Source of the DNA: Pseudomonas muyukensis
GTDB lineage: Bacteria > Pseudomonadota > Gammaproteobacteria > Pseudomonadales > Pseudomonadaceae
Length of the DNA: 64,000 bases
Direction: 5' to 3'
Assembly (NCBI RefSeq): GCF_019139535.1
Contig: NZ_CP077073.1
Coordinates: 633,501 to 697,500, forward strand
Each line of letters begins with the position of its first letter. The stretch's first letter is position 1. Shown here piece by piece: positions 57,128 through 64,000 of the stretch. The notes beneath the pieces were generated by a model. That model made no database searches, was not told the origin of the DNA, and saw nothing but the letters and a program-made list of their open reading frames with translations. The position numbers and the translations under genes are program-made.

Positions 57128-58378
57128 ATGAACAAGACCTACGACATCATCATTGCCGGCGGTGGCGTGATCGGCGCGTCCTGCGCCTACCAACTGTCCA
57201 AGCGCGGCAACCTGAAGATCGCCCTGATCGACTGCAAGCGCCCAGGCAATGCCACCCGCGCCTCGGCCGGCGGGCTGTGGGCGATCGGCGAATCGGTGGG
57301 GTTGGGTTGCGGGGTGATCTTCTTTCGCATGATGTCTTCGCGCAGCAAGCGCGAGGCCAACGGCGCGGCGGTGGTGGTCGACTCGAGCACCCCGCACATC
57401 CTGCCGGAATGCTTCTTCGACTTCGCCTTGCAGTCCAACGCGATTTATCCACAGCTGCACCAGGAGCTGATCGAGCGCCATGGCATGGACTTCAAGTTCG
57501 AGCGCACCGGCCTCAAGTACATCATCCAGGACGAAGAGGACCAGCTGTACGCCGAGCATATCGTCAAGCAGATCCCGCACCTGGCCGACCAGGTGCGCTG
57601 GCTCGACCGTGATGCGCTGCGCGCATCGGAGCCGGCGGTGACCCTCAAAGCCAATGGCGCGCTGGAGTTCCTCTGCGATCACCAGGTCAGCCCGTTCCGC
57701 CTGGGCGATGCCTACATGGAGGCGGCGCGGCAGAACGGTGTCGATCTGTACCCCAACGTGAACATCACCGGCGTGCTGCATGAAGGCTCACGGATCAAGG
57801 GCGTGCGTACCGCCGAGGCCGGTGAGTTCCATTGCGGCACATTGATCAATGCCGCTGGCGCCTGGGCAGCGGAACTGAGCGAGTGGGCGACCGGGGAGAG
57901 CATTCCGGTGAAACCGGTGAAAGGCCAGATCGTGCTGACCGAGCGCCTGCCCAAGCTGCTCGATGGCTGTATCACCACCAGCGATTGCTACATGGCGCAG
58001 AAGGACAACGGCGAGATCCTGATCGGCAGTACCACCGAGGAGAAGGGCTTCGACGTCAGCAACACCTTCCCGGAGATCAATGGCCTGGTGCAGGGCGCGA
58101 TCCGCTGTGTGCCGCAGCTGGCGCAGGTGAACCTGAAGCGCACCTGGGCCGGCTTGCGCCCGGGTTCGCCGGACGAGCTGCCGATCCTTGGGCCTGTGGA
58201 TAATGTCGAGGGTTATTTCAACGCCTGTGGACATTTCCGTACCGGGATCCTCACCTCGGCAATTACCGGGGTGTTGCTCGATAAAGTTGTCCACAATGAG
58301 GCGTTGCCGCTGGATATCACGCCGTTCCTGGCGTCGCGCTTCCGTGAAACTGTGGATAAACAGCAAGCCCACGGCTGA
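57128..58378 (+). CDS. hcnC: Hydrogen cyanide synthase subunit HcnC
   Basis: HcnC is the D-amino-acid-oxidase-type FAD subunit thought to oxidise glycine to imino-acetate and on to HCN and CO2. It is 416 residues, 2 bp after hcnB. FAD binding is at IIIAGGGVIGASCAYQLS (about 5-22), then ATRASAGGLWAIGES. The C-terminal RPGSPDELPILGPV block is typical of the family. No stop or frameshift is present, so all three genes look functional. Three perfect DnaA-box words occur in the gene (57445, 58195 and 58351). Confidence 0.94.
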   Translation: MNKTYDIIIAGGGVIGASCAYQLSKRGNLKIALIDCKRPGNATRASAGGLWAIGESVGLGCGVIFFRMMSSRSKREANGAAVVVDSSTPHILPECFFDFALQSNAIYPQLHQELIERHGMDFKFERTGLKYIIQDEEDQLYAEHIVKQIPHLADQVRWLDRDALRASEPAVTLKANGALEFLCDHQVSPFRLGDAYMEAARQNGVDLYPNVNITGVLHEGSRIKGVRTAEAGEFHCGTLINAAGAWAAELSEWATGESIPVKPVKGQIVLTERLPKLLDGCITTSDCYMAQKDNGEILIGSTTEEKGFDVSNTFPEINGLVQGAIRCVPQLAQVNLKRTWAGLRPGSPDELPILGPVDNVEGYFNACGHFRTGILTSAITGVLLDKVVHNEALPLDITPFLASRFRETVDKQQAHG

Positions 58379-58389
58379 CAGTACCGCTA

Positions 58390-58430
58390 GCAAGGCCGGC
58401 GCCTACTCACCCGGTAGGCGCCAGCCTTGC
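58390..58430. terminator. Strong hairpin after hcnC
   Basis: Arms GCAAGGCCGGCGCCTAC (58390-58406) and GTAGGCGCCAGCCTTGC (58414-58430) pair with a single mismatch. There is no T-run. Located between the convergent hcnC and lpd genes, it probably stops or stabilises transcripts of both. The CAGCCTTGCTGG end is REP-like. Confidence 0.6.
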
Positions 58431-58480
58431 TGGCGAAACAAGCACCGCGGTAGAGGGCCACCGGGGTGCGAGGCCTTGGC

Positions 58481-59881
58481 TCAGATCTGCATTGCCTTGC
58501 CATCCACATTCATTGCCGCCTGGCGCAAGGCCTCGGAGCGGGTCGGGTGAGGGTGGCAGGTAAGGGCAATGTCCTCGGCCGAGGCCGAGAACTCCATCGC
58601 CACGCAGAACTCGCCGATCATCTCGCTCACGCTTGGGCCGACCAGGTGCACGCCCAGCACTTCATCGGTCGTGGCATCGGCGATGACCTTGGCGAAGCCT
58701 TCGGTCTCATGGTTGATCTTGGCGCGGCTGTTGGCGGTGAAGGGGAACTTGCCGACCTTGTAGGCGCGGCCCTCGGCCTTGAGCTGCTCTTCGGTCTTGC
58801 CGACGCTGGCCAGTTCCGGGCGGGTGTAGATGACGCCCGGGATGAGGTTGTAGTTGACCTCGTGAGGCTTGCCGGCGATGCGTTCGATGCACGACACCGC
58901 TTCATCCTCGGCCTTGTGCGCCAGCATCGGGCCGGAGGTGACGTCGCCGATCACCCAGATCCCGGGCACCGTGCTGCGGTGGTGGTCGTTGGCGAGCATG
59001 CCGCGCTTGTCGGTGGCCAATCCGACGCTTTCCAGGTTCAAGCCCTGGGTGTACGGGCGGCGACCGATGGCCACCAGCACGTAGTCGGCTTGCAAGGTTT
59101 CGGCGGTGCCACCGGCGGCTGGCTCCAGGACCAGGCTGACGCCATCGGCCGAGGCCGTGGCCTGGGTCACCTTGCTGCCCAGCTTGAAGGTCATGCCTTG
59201 CTTGGCCAGGGCCTTCTGCAGGGTCTTGGCGGTTTCCTCGTCGGTGCCTGGGCAGATGCGGTCCAGGTACTCGATCACCGTTACCTCGGCGCCCAGGCGC
59301 CGCCAGACCGAACCCAGCTCCAGGCCGATCACGCCGGCACCGATCACGATCAGGTGCTTGGGCACCTGCGGCAACGACAGCGCGCCGGTGGAGTCGATGA
59401 TGCGCTGGTTATCGATGGTTACCCCTGGCAGAGGCGTGGGCTCGGAGCCGGTGGCGATGACGATGTCCTTGGCCTGCAGGGTGGTTTCGCTGCCATCCTC
59501 GGCCTTGACGATGACCTTGCCGACGCCGTCCAGGCGGCCCCAGCCCTTGACCCAGTCGACCTTGTTCTTGCGCAACAGGTACTCGATGCCCTTGGTCAGG
59601 CCGGTCACGCTTTGGTCTTTCTGTTTCATCATCTGGGCCAGGTTGAGGGTCGGCTTGACCTCGATCCCCAGGTGGGCGAATTCCTCGCCGCTGGCGGCCT
59701 CATACAGCTCGGAGGCGTGCAGCAGTGCCTTGGACGGCATGCAGCCGACGTTCAGGCAGGTGCCGCCGAGGGTAGAACGCCCCTCGACGCAGGCCACGCT
59801 CAGGCCCAGCTGGCCGGCACGAATCGCCGCGTTGTAGCCGCCGGGGCCGCCGCCGATGATCACCACGTCATAGGATTTCAT
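58481..59881 (-). CDS. lpd3: Dihydrolipoamide dehydrogenase, stand-alone LPD-3 type
   Basis: This FAD enzyme reoxidises dihydrolipoamide with NAD+. It is 466 residues from the ATG at 59881 (MKSYDVVIIGGGPGGYNAA). The redox disulfide is C42-C47 (GGTCLNVGCMPSKALL), and the C-terminal HPHPTRSEALRQAA supplies the active-site His. P. putida has three such enzymes, and this single gene outside any dehydrogenase complex operon corresponds to LPD-3. The ORF extension upstream crosses the palindromic operator and is rejected. Confidence 0.93.
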   Translation of the reverse strand: MKSYDVVIIGGGPGGYNAAIRAGQLGLSVACVEGRSTLGGTCLNVGCMPSKALLHASELYEAASGEEFAHLGIEVKPTLNLAQMMKQKDQSVTGLTKGIEYLLRKNKVDWVKGWGRLDGVGKVIVKAEDGSETTLQAKDIVIATGSEPTPLPGVTIDNQRIIDSTGALSLPQVPKHLIVIGAGVIGLELGSVWRRLGAEVTVIEYLDRICPGTDEETAKTLQKALAKQGMTFKLGSKVTQATASADGVSLVLEPAAGGTAETLQADYVLVAIGRRPYTQGLNLESVGLATDKRGMLANDHHRSTVPGIWVIGDVTSGPMLAHKAEDEAVSCIERIAGKPHEVNYNLIPGVIYTRPELASVGKTEEQLKAEGRAYKVGKFPFTANSRAKINHETEGFAKVIADATTDEVLGVHLVGPSVSEMIGEFCVAMEFSASAEDIALTCHPHPTRSEALRQAAMNVDGKAMQI

Positions 59882-59941
59882 GGGTTTTACTCCGAGAGTG
59901 TGAGGAAGCGAAGAGGGCACAAGGTTAATCTGCGAGCGGTA

Positions 59942-59957
59942 GATTGTATACAATCTG
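59942..59957. promoter_or_regulatory. Perfect 16-bp palindrome between lpd3 and cfa
   Basis: AGATTGTATACAATCT is perfectly symmetric. Its core TTGTATACAA is typical of operators of GntR-family (FCD-type) regulators. It lies 61 bp before lpd3 and 135 bp before cfa. The regulator is not in this window. Confidence 0.6.
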
Positions 59958-60091
59958 TTGATTGCCCCGATCCACAGCGGCTCGACCATCGTCGTGTTTC
60001 ACGGAAACTTCCTACGAATGAACTACCCTGATCCGGTGGCGTCCGACAAAAGAGGTGTGACGCCCGGTATCAACGAAAGGGAGGGTCATGA

Positions 60092-61276
60092 ATGCTTGCG
60101 CAACTTCCACCCGCGTTGCAGAGCCTGCACTTACCTTTGCGCGTCAAGCTGTGGGACGGCAACCAGTTCGACCTGGGGCCCAGCCCGCAGGTCACCATCC
60201 TGGTCAAGGAACCCCAACTGATCGCCCAGCTCACCCACCCTAATCTGAATGAACTGGGTTCTGCCTTCGTCGAAGGCAAGCTGGAACTGGAAGGCGATAT
60301 CGGCGAGGTCATCCGGGTCTGCGACGAGTTGAGCGAAGCCTTGCTCACAGATGAAGAGGAAGACTCGCCAACCCGCACCGCCCATGACAAGTCCACCGAC
60401 GCCGAAGCCATTTCCTACCACTACGACCTGTCCAACGCGTTCTATCAACTGTGGCTCGATCCGGACATGGCCTATTCCTGCGCCTACTTCAAGGAGCCGG
60501 ATAACACCCTGGCCCAGGCCCAGCAGGACAAGTTCGACCACCTGTGCCGCAAGCTGCGCGTGCAGGCCGGTGACTACCTGCTCGATGTCGGCTGCGGCTG
60601 GGGCGGGCTGGCGCGTTTTGCCGCCCGCGAGTACGGCGCCAAGGTGTTCGGCATCACCCTGAGCAAGGAGCAGCTCAAGCTCGGTCGCCAGCGGGTCAAG
60701 GAGGAGGGCCTGGCCGACAAGGTCGAGCTGCAGGTTCTCGACTATCGCGACCTGCCCCAGGACGGTCGCTTCGACAAGGTGGTCAGCGTCGGCATGTTCG
60801 AACATGTCGGCCACGCCAACCTCGAACTGTATTGCCAGCGGTTGTTCGGCGCGGTGCGTGAAGGGGGCCTGGTGATGAACCATGGCATCACCGCCAAGCA
60901 TGTCGATGGCCGTCCGGTCGGGCGCGGCGCCGGTGACTTCATCGACCGCTATGTGTTCCCCCATGGCGAGCTGCCGCATATCTCGATGATCAGCGCGCGG
61001 ATCTGCGAAGCGGGCCTGGAGGTGGTCGACGTCGAGAGCCTGCGCCTGCACTACGCCAAGACCCTCAACCACTGGAGCGAGAACCTGGAGAACCAGCTGC
61101 ACCGGGCCGCCGCGCTGGTGCCGGAAAAGACCCTGCGCATCTGGCGCCTGTACCTGGCAGGTTGCGCCTACGCCTTCACCAAGGGCTGGATCAACCTGCA
61201 CCAGATCCTCGCCGTGAAACCTTACGCCGACGGCCACCACGACCTGCCGTGGACCCGTGAGGACCTCTACCGCTGA
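60092..61276 (+). CDS. cfa: Cyclopropane-fatty-acid-phospholipid synthase
   Basis: Cfa methylates unsaturated acyl chains in membrane phospholipids using SAM and is linked to stationary-phase and stress tolerance. It is 394 residues: an N-terminal lipid-binding domain (about 1-100) and a SAM methyltransferase domain with LLDVGCGWGGLARFAA (about 167-182). The bicarbonate and active-site blocks appear as AISYHYDLSNAFYQLWLD and VGMFEHVG. The ATG at 60092 has GGAGGG at 6 nt; an out-of-frame ATG at 60088 is ignored. The usual 380-400-residue length is met. It corresponds to KT2440 cfaB by its lpd3 and cls neighbours. Confidence 0.95.
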   Translation: MLAQLPPALQSLHLPLRVKLWDGNQFDLGPSPQVTILVKEPQLIAQLTHPNLNELGSAFVEGKLELEGDIGEVIRVCDELSEALLTDEEEDSPTRTAHDKSTDAEAISYHYDLSNAFYQLWLDPDMAYSCAYFKEPDNTLAQAQQDKFDHLCRKLRVQAGDYLLDVGCGWGGLARFAAREYGAKVFGITLSKEQLKLGRQRVKEEGLADKVELQVLDYRDLPQDGRFDKVVSVGMFEHVGHANLELYCQRLFGAVREGGLVMNHGITAKHVDGRPVGRGAGDFIDRYVFPHGELPHISMISARICEAGLEVVDVESLRLHYAKTLNHWSENLENQLHRAAALVPEKTLRIWRLYLAGCAYAFTKGWINLHQILAVKPYADGHHDLPWTREDLYR

Positions 61277-61279
61277 CCG

Positions 61280-62719
61280 TTACAGGATCGGTGAAATCAG
61301 CCGTGCGATGCGCATCCCCAGCTGTTGCAGGCGGTGCGTGTCGCGGCTGTCCTCCGCGGTGATCTCCCGAGCCTGCGCGAAATCCCGCTCCAGCATCTGC
61401 TCGACCTGATCGGCGAAGGCGCGGTCCACGGTCAGCAGGGTGATCTCGAAATTCAGGCGGAACGAGCGGTTGTCCAGGTTGGCGCTGCCGATGGCGCTGA
61501 TTTCGTCGTCCACAAGCACCACCTTCTGGTGCAGGAAGCCTGGTTGATACCTGAACATGCGCACCCCGGCGCGGACGGCTTCGAAGGCGAACAGGCTGGA
61601 GGCGGCGTAGACGATGCGGTGGTCGGGGCGCGACGGGATCAGGATGCGCACATCCACGCCGCGCAGCACCGCCAGGCGCAGGGCGGCGAAGATCGCCTCG
61701 TCGGGGATGAAATAGGGGCTGGTGATCCATACCCGGCGGGTGGCCGAATGGATCGCTTCGAGGAAGAACAGCGCGCAGGTTTCCTGGGGGTCGGCCGGGC
61801 CGCTGGCCAGGGCCTGGCACAGCACGCCGTCCTCGGGGTAGGTGTCTGGCAGGATCAACGGTGGCAACTGGCGCGTGGCCCAGTACCAGTCCTCGGCGAA
61901 CGACTCCTGCAGGCAGGCCAGCACCGGGCCACTGATTTGCACATGGGTGTCGCGCCATGGCGACAGCTTTGGATGGGCGCCGAGGTATTCGTCGCCGACA
62001 TTGTGCCCACCGAGGAAACCCAGCAGGCCATCGACCACCACGATCTTGCGGTGGTTACGAAAGTTGACCTGGAAGCGGTTGAACCAGCCTCGGCGCGTGG
62101 CAAAGGCCTGGATCTGCACTGCGCCATCGCGTAGCGCCTGGCTGTAGCTGGCCGGCAGGGCATGGCTGCCGACCCGGTCATACAGCACGAACACCCGCAC
62201 CCCTTCGGCTGCCTTGCGCAGCAGCAGCTGTTGCAGCTCTCGCCCCAGGGCGTCGTCGTGGATGATGAAAAACTGCACCAGCACGGTGTCGCGGGCGGCG
62301 CGGATCGCCGAGAAGATCGCCTCGAAGGTGGCCTCGCCGTCGATCAGCAGCTTCACCTCGTTGTTGGCCAGGCACGGCATGCGGCCCAGCTTGGGCATCG
62401 CGCGCAGGGCCGCGTAGCTGTCCGACTCGCGGGCGGTGAGCGCTTCCTCCACCCAGGGCCGCCAGTTCAGGTTGGCCATGGCCACGTGCATTTCCTGGTT
62501 GGCCTGGCGCCGCGCCTGGATGTAGGCATAGAAGGAACGGGCACCGAACACCAGGTAGGGGATCAGGGTGAAGTAGGGAATGAACAGCAAGGACATGGCC
62601 CAGGCGATCGCACCCTGGGCGGTGCGCACGGTGAACACCGCATGCAGCGCGGCGGCAATGCCGAGCAGGTGAATCAGGCCGAGCACGTAACCGAAGAAGT
62701 AGGGGCTGTGGTAATCCAT
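61280..62719 (-). CDS. cls: Cardiolipin synthase
   Basis: This phospholipase D-family enzyme makes cardiolipin from phosphatidylglycerol. The start is the ATG at 62719 ([19 protein letters not shown]), giving 479 residues with AGGA six nt before it; upstream in-frame ATGs are less likely. Two N-terminal membrane segments (about 5-30 and 38-60) precede the two HKD motifs, [13 protein letters not shown] and [23 protein letters not shown]. It converges on cfa with only 3 bp between the stop codons, pairing two genes of membrane lipid remodelling. Confidence 0.95.
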   Translation of the reverse strand: MDYHSPYFFGYVLGLIHLLGIAAALHAVFTVRTAQGAIAWAMSLLFIPYFTLIPYLVFGARSFYAYIQARRQANQEMHVAMANLNWRPWVEEALTARESDSYAALRAMPKLGRMPCLANNEVKLLIDGEATFEAIFSAIRAARDTVLVQFFIIHDDALGRELQQLLLRKAAEGVRVFVLYDRVGSHALPASYSQALRDGAVQIQAFATRRGWFNRFQVNFRNHRKIVVVDGLLGFLGGHNVGDEYLGAHPKLSPWRDTHVQISGPVLACLQESFAEDWYWATRQLPPLILPDTYPEDGVLCQALASGPADPQETCALFFLEAIHSATRRVWITSPYFIPDEAIFAALRLAVLRGVDVRILIPSRPDHRIVYAASSLFAFEAVRAGVRMFRYQPGFLHQKVVLVDDEISAIGSANLDNRSFRLNFEITLLTVDRAFADQVEQMLERDFAQAREITAEDSRDTHRLQQLGMRIARLISPIL

Positions 62720-62848
62720 ACGCATCCTGCTTGCCGTGAGCACTGCCGCTAACAGACCACGTTCCAGGGGGCTCCTGCAACCCGCAGGCGATTTTGGCGT
62801 CTAACGGCTAGTCCGGCCGGAGCCGGTATTTTTTTGGAGCTTTGACCC

Positions 62849-63376
62849 ATGAAGATTCGCCTGCCACTGCTTGCCCTGATGTTCGGCCTGGGCAGCCCGC
62901 TGGTTCACGCGCAGATGCTGCAACCTGGCTTGTGGGAGCTGACCACCAGCAACATGCAGGTCGATGGCAAGCCACTGCCGGACATGGCGTTCATGCTCGG
63001 GCAGTTGAAGAACCTGCCACCAGAGCAACGGGCGATGATGGAGGGCGCCTTGGCCAAGCAGGGCATCACCGTGGGCGGCAAGGGTGTGCGCTCCTGCCTG
63101 ACCCCAGAGCAGGTCAAGACCGATGACATTCCATTGCAGGACCCGCAGTCGGGCTGCACGCAGAAGATCACCGAGCGCACGGGCAATGTCTGGAAGTTCC
63201 AGTTCAGTTGCCCGAAAGCCCAGGGTCAAGGCCAAGCCACTTTCCTCAGTGATCGTGAGTTCCTGACCAAGGTCAATGGCACCTTCAATGCGTCCGGTGT
63301 GCAGCAGCAGGGCAGCATGGACACCCGTGCCGTGTGGTTGGGCAATGACTGCGGGGCCGTCAAACCCCGAAGCTGA
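62849..63376 (+). CDS. DUF3617-family periplasmic protein
   Basis: A 175-residue protein with a clear signal peptide (about 1-21, cleavage after VHA). The mature part begins QMLQPGLWELTTSN, the DUF3617 pattern, followed by a Lys/Gly-rich middle and four Cys (about 87, 108, 126 and 168), probably two disulfides. Function is unknown; such proteins are thought to be small periplasmic beta-rich proteins. It stands alone, divergent from cls and convergent with folE2 (5 bp gap). Confidence 0.85.
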   Translation: MKIRLPLLALMFGLGSPLVHAQMLQPGLWELTTSNMQVDGKPLPDMAFMLGQLKNLPPEQRAMMEGALAKQGITVGGKGVRSCLTPEQVKTDDIPLQDPQSGCTQKITERTGNVWKFQFSCPKAQGQGQATFLSDREFLTKVNGTFNASGVQQQGSMDTRAVWLGNDCGAVKPRS

Positions 63377-63381
63377 GTGGC

Positions 63382-64000
63382 CTACGCCGAGCCATCGAGC
63401 CAGGCATAACGACTCTCGGCCACCGCATCGTGGGCGTGCAGGCTCTCTGCATGTTCCACGCGCACGCTGAACCCCCGTACCCACTCCAGCTGGCGCAGCG
63501 CCTGGTGCAGGCGCCGCGCGGCATCCTCGCAGAACATCAGGTTCTGGCCGTTGGCCAGGGCGAAGGCTTGTTCATCGGCGCGCTTTACCGCCGTCTGCAC
63601 CGCAGTACCCAGTGCCGCCTCGGCTTGGTCGATCAGCTCCGCGAGCCCGATATCGTCCCCGGCAAGTCGCACCTGCAACTTGGCCAAGCTCCGCTGGCTA
63701 TGGGGCGTGGCGACAATTCCGCCACTGCTGCCGAGCCACTGGCGAACCTCGTCGCGGTTCAGCGGCTGATCGGCAAAGTCCTTGTCGAACTGTGCCTGAA
63801 TCAGTTGCCTGGCCAGTGCCGCCGAGCAAGGGCAGGTCGAGGAGTAGGGGATGTGCACCGATAGTTCCACGTGGAACATTTCATTTTCCAAACGGGCATC
63901 CAGGCTCACCGGATAGCGTTTCCAGCCAGCCAGTGGGCTGACCAGCGCCGGGCGCTTGAGCAGATGATCGAAGCTCAGGCGCAGGTAGGCCCTGTGCGAC
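63382..64000 (-). CDS. folE2: GTP cyclohydrolase IB, FolE2 (partial, 5' end outside window)
   Basis: FolE2 is the alternative, zinc-independent GTP cyclohydrolase that opens the folate/queuosine pathway. The frame is open to the right edge, so the N-terminus is missing; about 205 residues are visible. The family pattern YLRLSFDHLLKRPALVSP is seen close to the edge, then the HIPYSSTCPCSAALARQL block with the conserved Cys and the C-terminal GQNLMFCEDAARRL. An M in the middle (63909) is a spurious ORF start. A parS site is embedded in the coding sequence. Pseudomonads often use FolE2 under zinc limitation, but no Zur site can be assessed here. Confidence 0.92.
   Translation of the reverse strand, partial: SHRAYLRLSFDHLLKRPALVSPLAGWKRYPVSLDARLENEMFHVELSVHIPYSSTCPCSAALARQLIQAQFDKDFADQPLNRDEVRQWLGSSGGIVATPHSQRSLAKLQVRLAGDDIGLAELIDQAEAALGTAVQTAVKRADEQAFALANGQNLMFCEDAARRLHQALRQLEWVRGFSVRVEHAESLHAHDAVAESRYAWLDGSA
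63863..63878. other. parS: parS site (one mismatch)
   Basis: AGTTCCACGTGGAACA differs from the consensus only at the first base. It lies within folE2, about 21 kb to the right of parB. Confidence 0.88.

Overview
The window is a replication-origin region of a Pseudomonas chromosome, most likely from the P. putida group and close to P. entomophila-like strains. The evidence is high GC, the order dnaA-dnaN-recF-gyrB on one side and rpmH-rnpA-yidD-yidC-mnmE-mnmG-rsmG-parA-parB-atp operon on the other, Pseudomonas-type parS sites (TGTTCCACGTGGAACA), and typical Pseudomonas REP elements. A complete hydrogen cyanide synthase operon (hcnABC) between glmS and a stand-alone lipoamide dehydrogenase gene argues against KT2440-like P. 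putida and for a cyanogenic relative. No rRNA, tRNA, CRISPR or insertion sequence was seen.

Layout. 1-17.5 kb is the conserved left flank: the end of a SulP transporter gene, aroE, hemF, qor, a DUF3077 protein between REP elements, tsaC, dprA, def, fmt, rsmB, trkA, a TPR protein, an LpxL-type acyltransferase, tag, glyQS, gmhB and an lptA/hdtS-type acyltransferase. 17.6-27.5 kb is accessory: a GMC oxidoreductase with an MHS transporter (both leaders carry AANAANAA motifs of the Hfq/Crc type), a LysR regulator, and a sulfide-oxidation operon (persulfide dioxygenase, SQR, TauE-type permease). That operon is divergent from a sigma-54 activator of the FisR type, and the intergenic region holds a striking array of TGRCAGT heptamers. 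An orphan lipoprotein follows.

27.6-43.1 kb is the replication and segregation core. oriC1 lies between dnaA and rpmH. A second DnaA-box cluster with its own AT-rich tract (oriC2) lies between mnmE and mnmG. The two clusters share sequence blocks in the same order with almost identical spacing, so they look like copies of one module. parAB follow, and four parS sites are scattered through the window. Perfect DnaA boxes (at least 26) recur across most of the 64 kb, many of them inside genes.

43.2-54.8 kb holds the nine-gene ATP synthase operon, with GC-rich hairpins between several cistrons, then glmU, the DeoR-type glmR and glmS for UDP-GlcNAc synthesis. 54.8-64 kb holds a small membrane protein gene, hcnABC with an ANR-like box and an RsmA/E-type site on its leader, lpd3, a cyclopropane fatty acid synthase gene divergent from lpd3 around a perfect 16-bp palindrome, a cardiolipin synthase gene, a DUF3617 periplasmic protein and the 3' part of folE2. 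I saw no wholly unknown multigene system. The strongest unexplained signals are the duplicated origin architecture, the DnaA-box dispersal and the regulatory array upstream of fisR.
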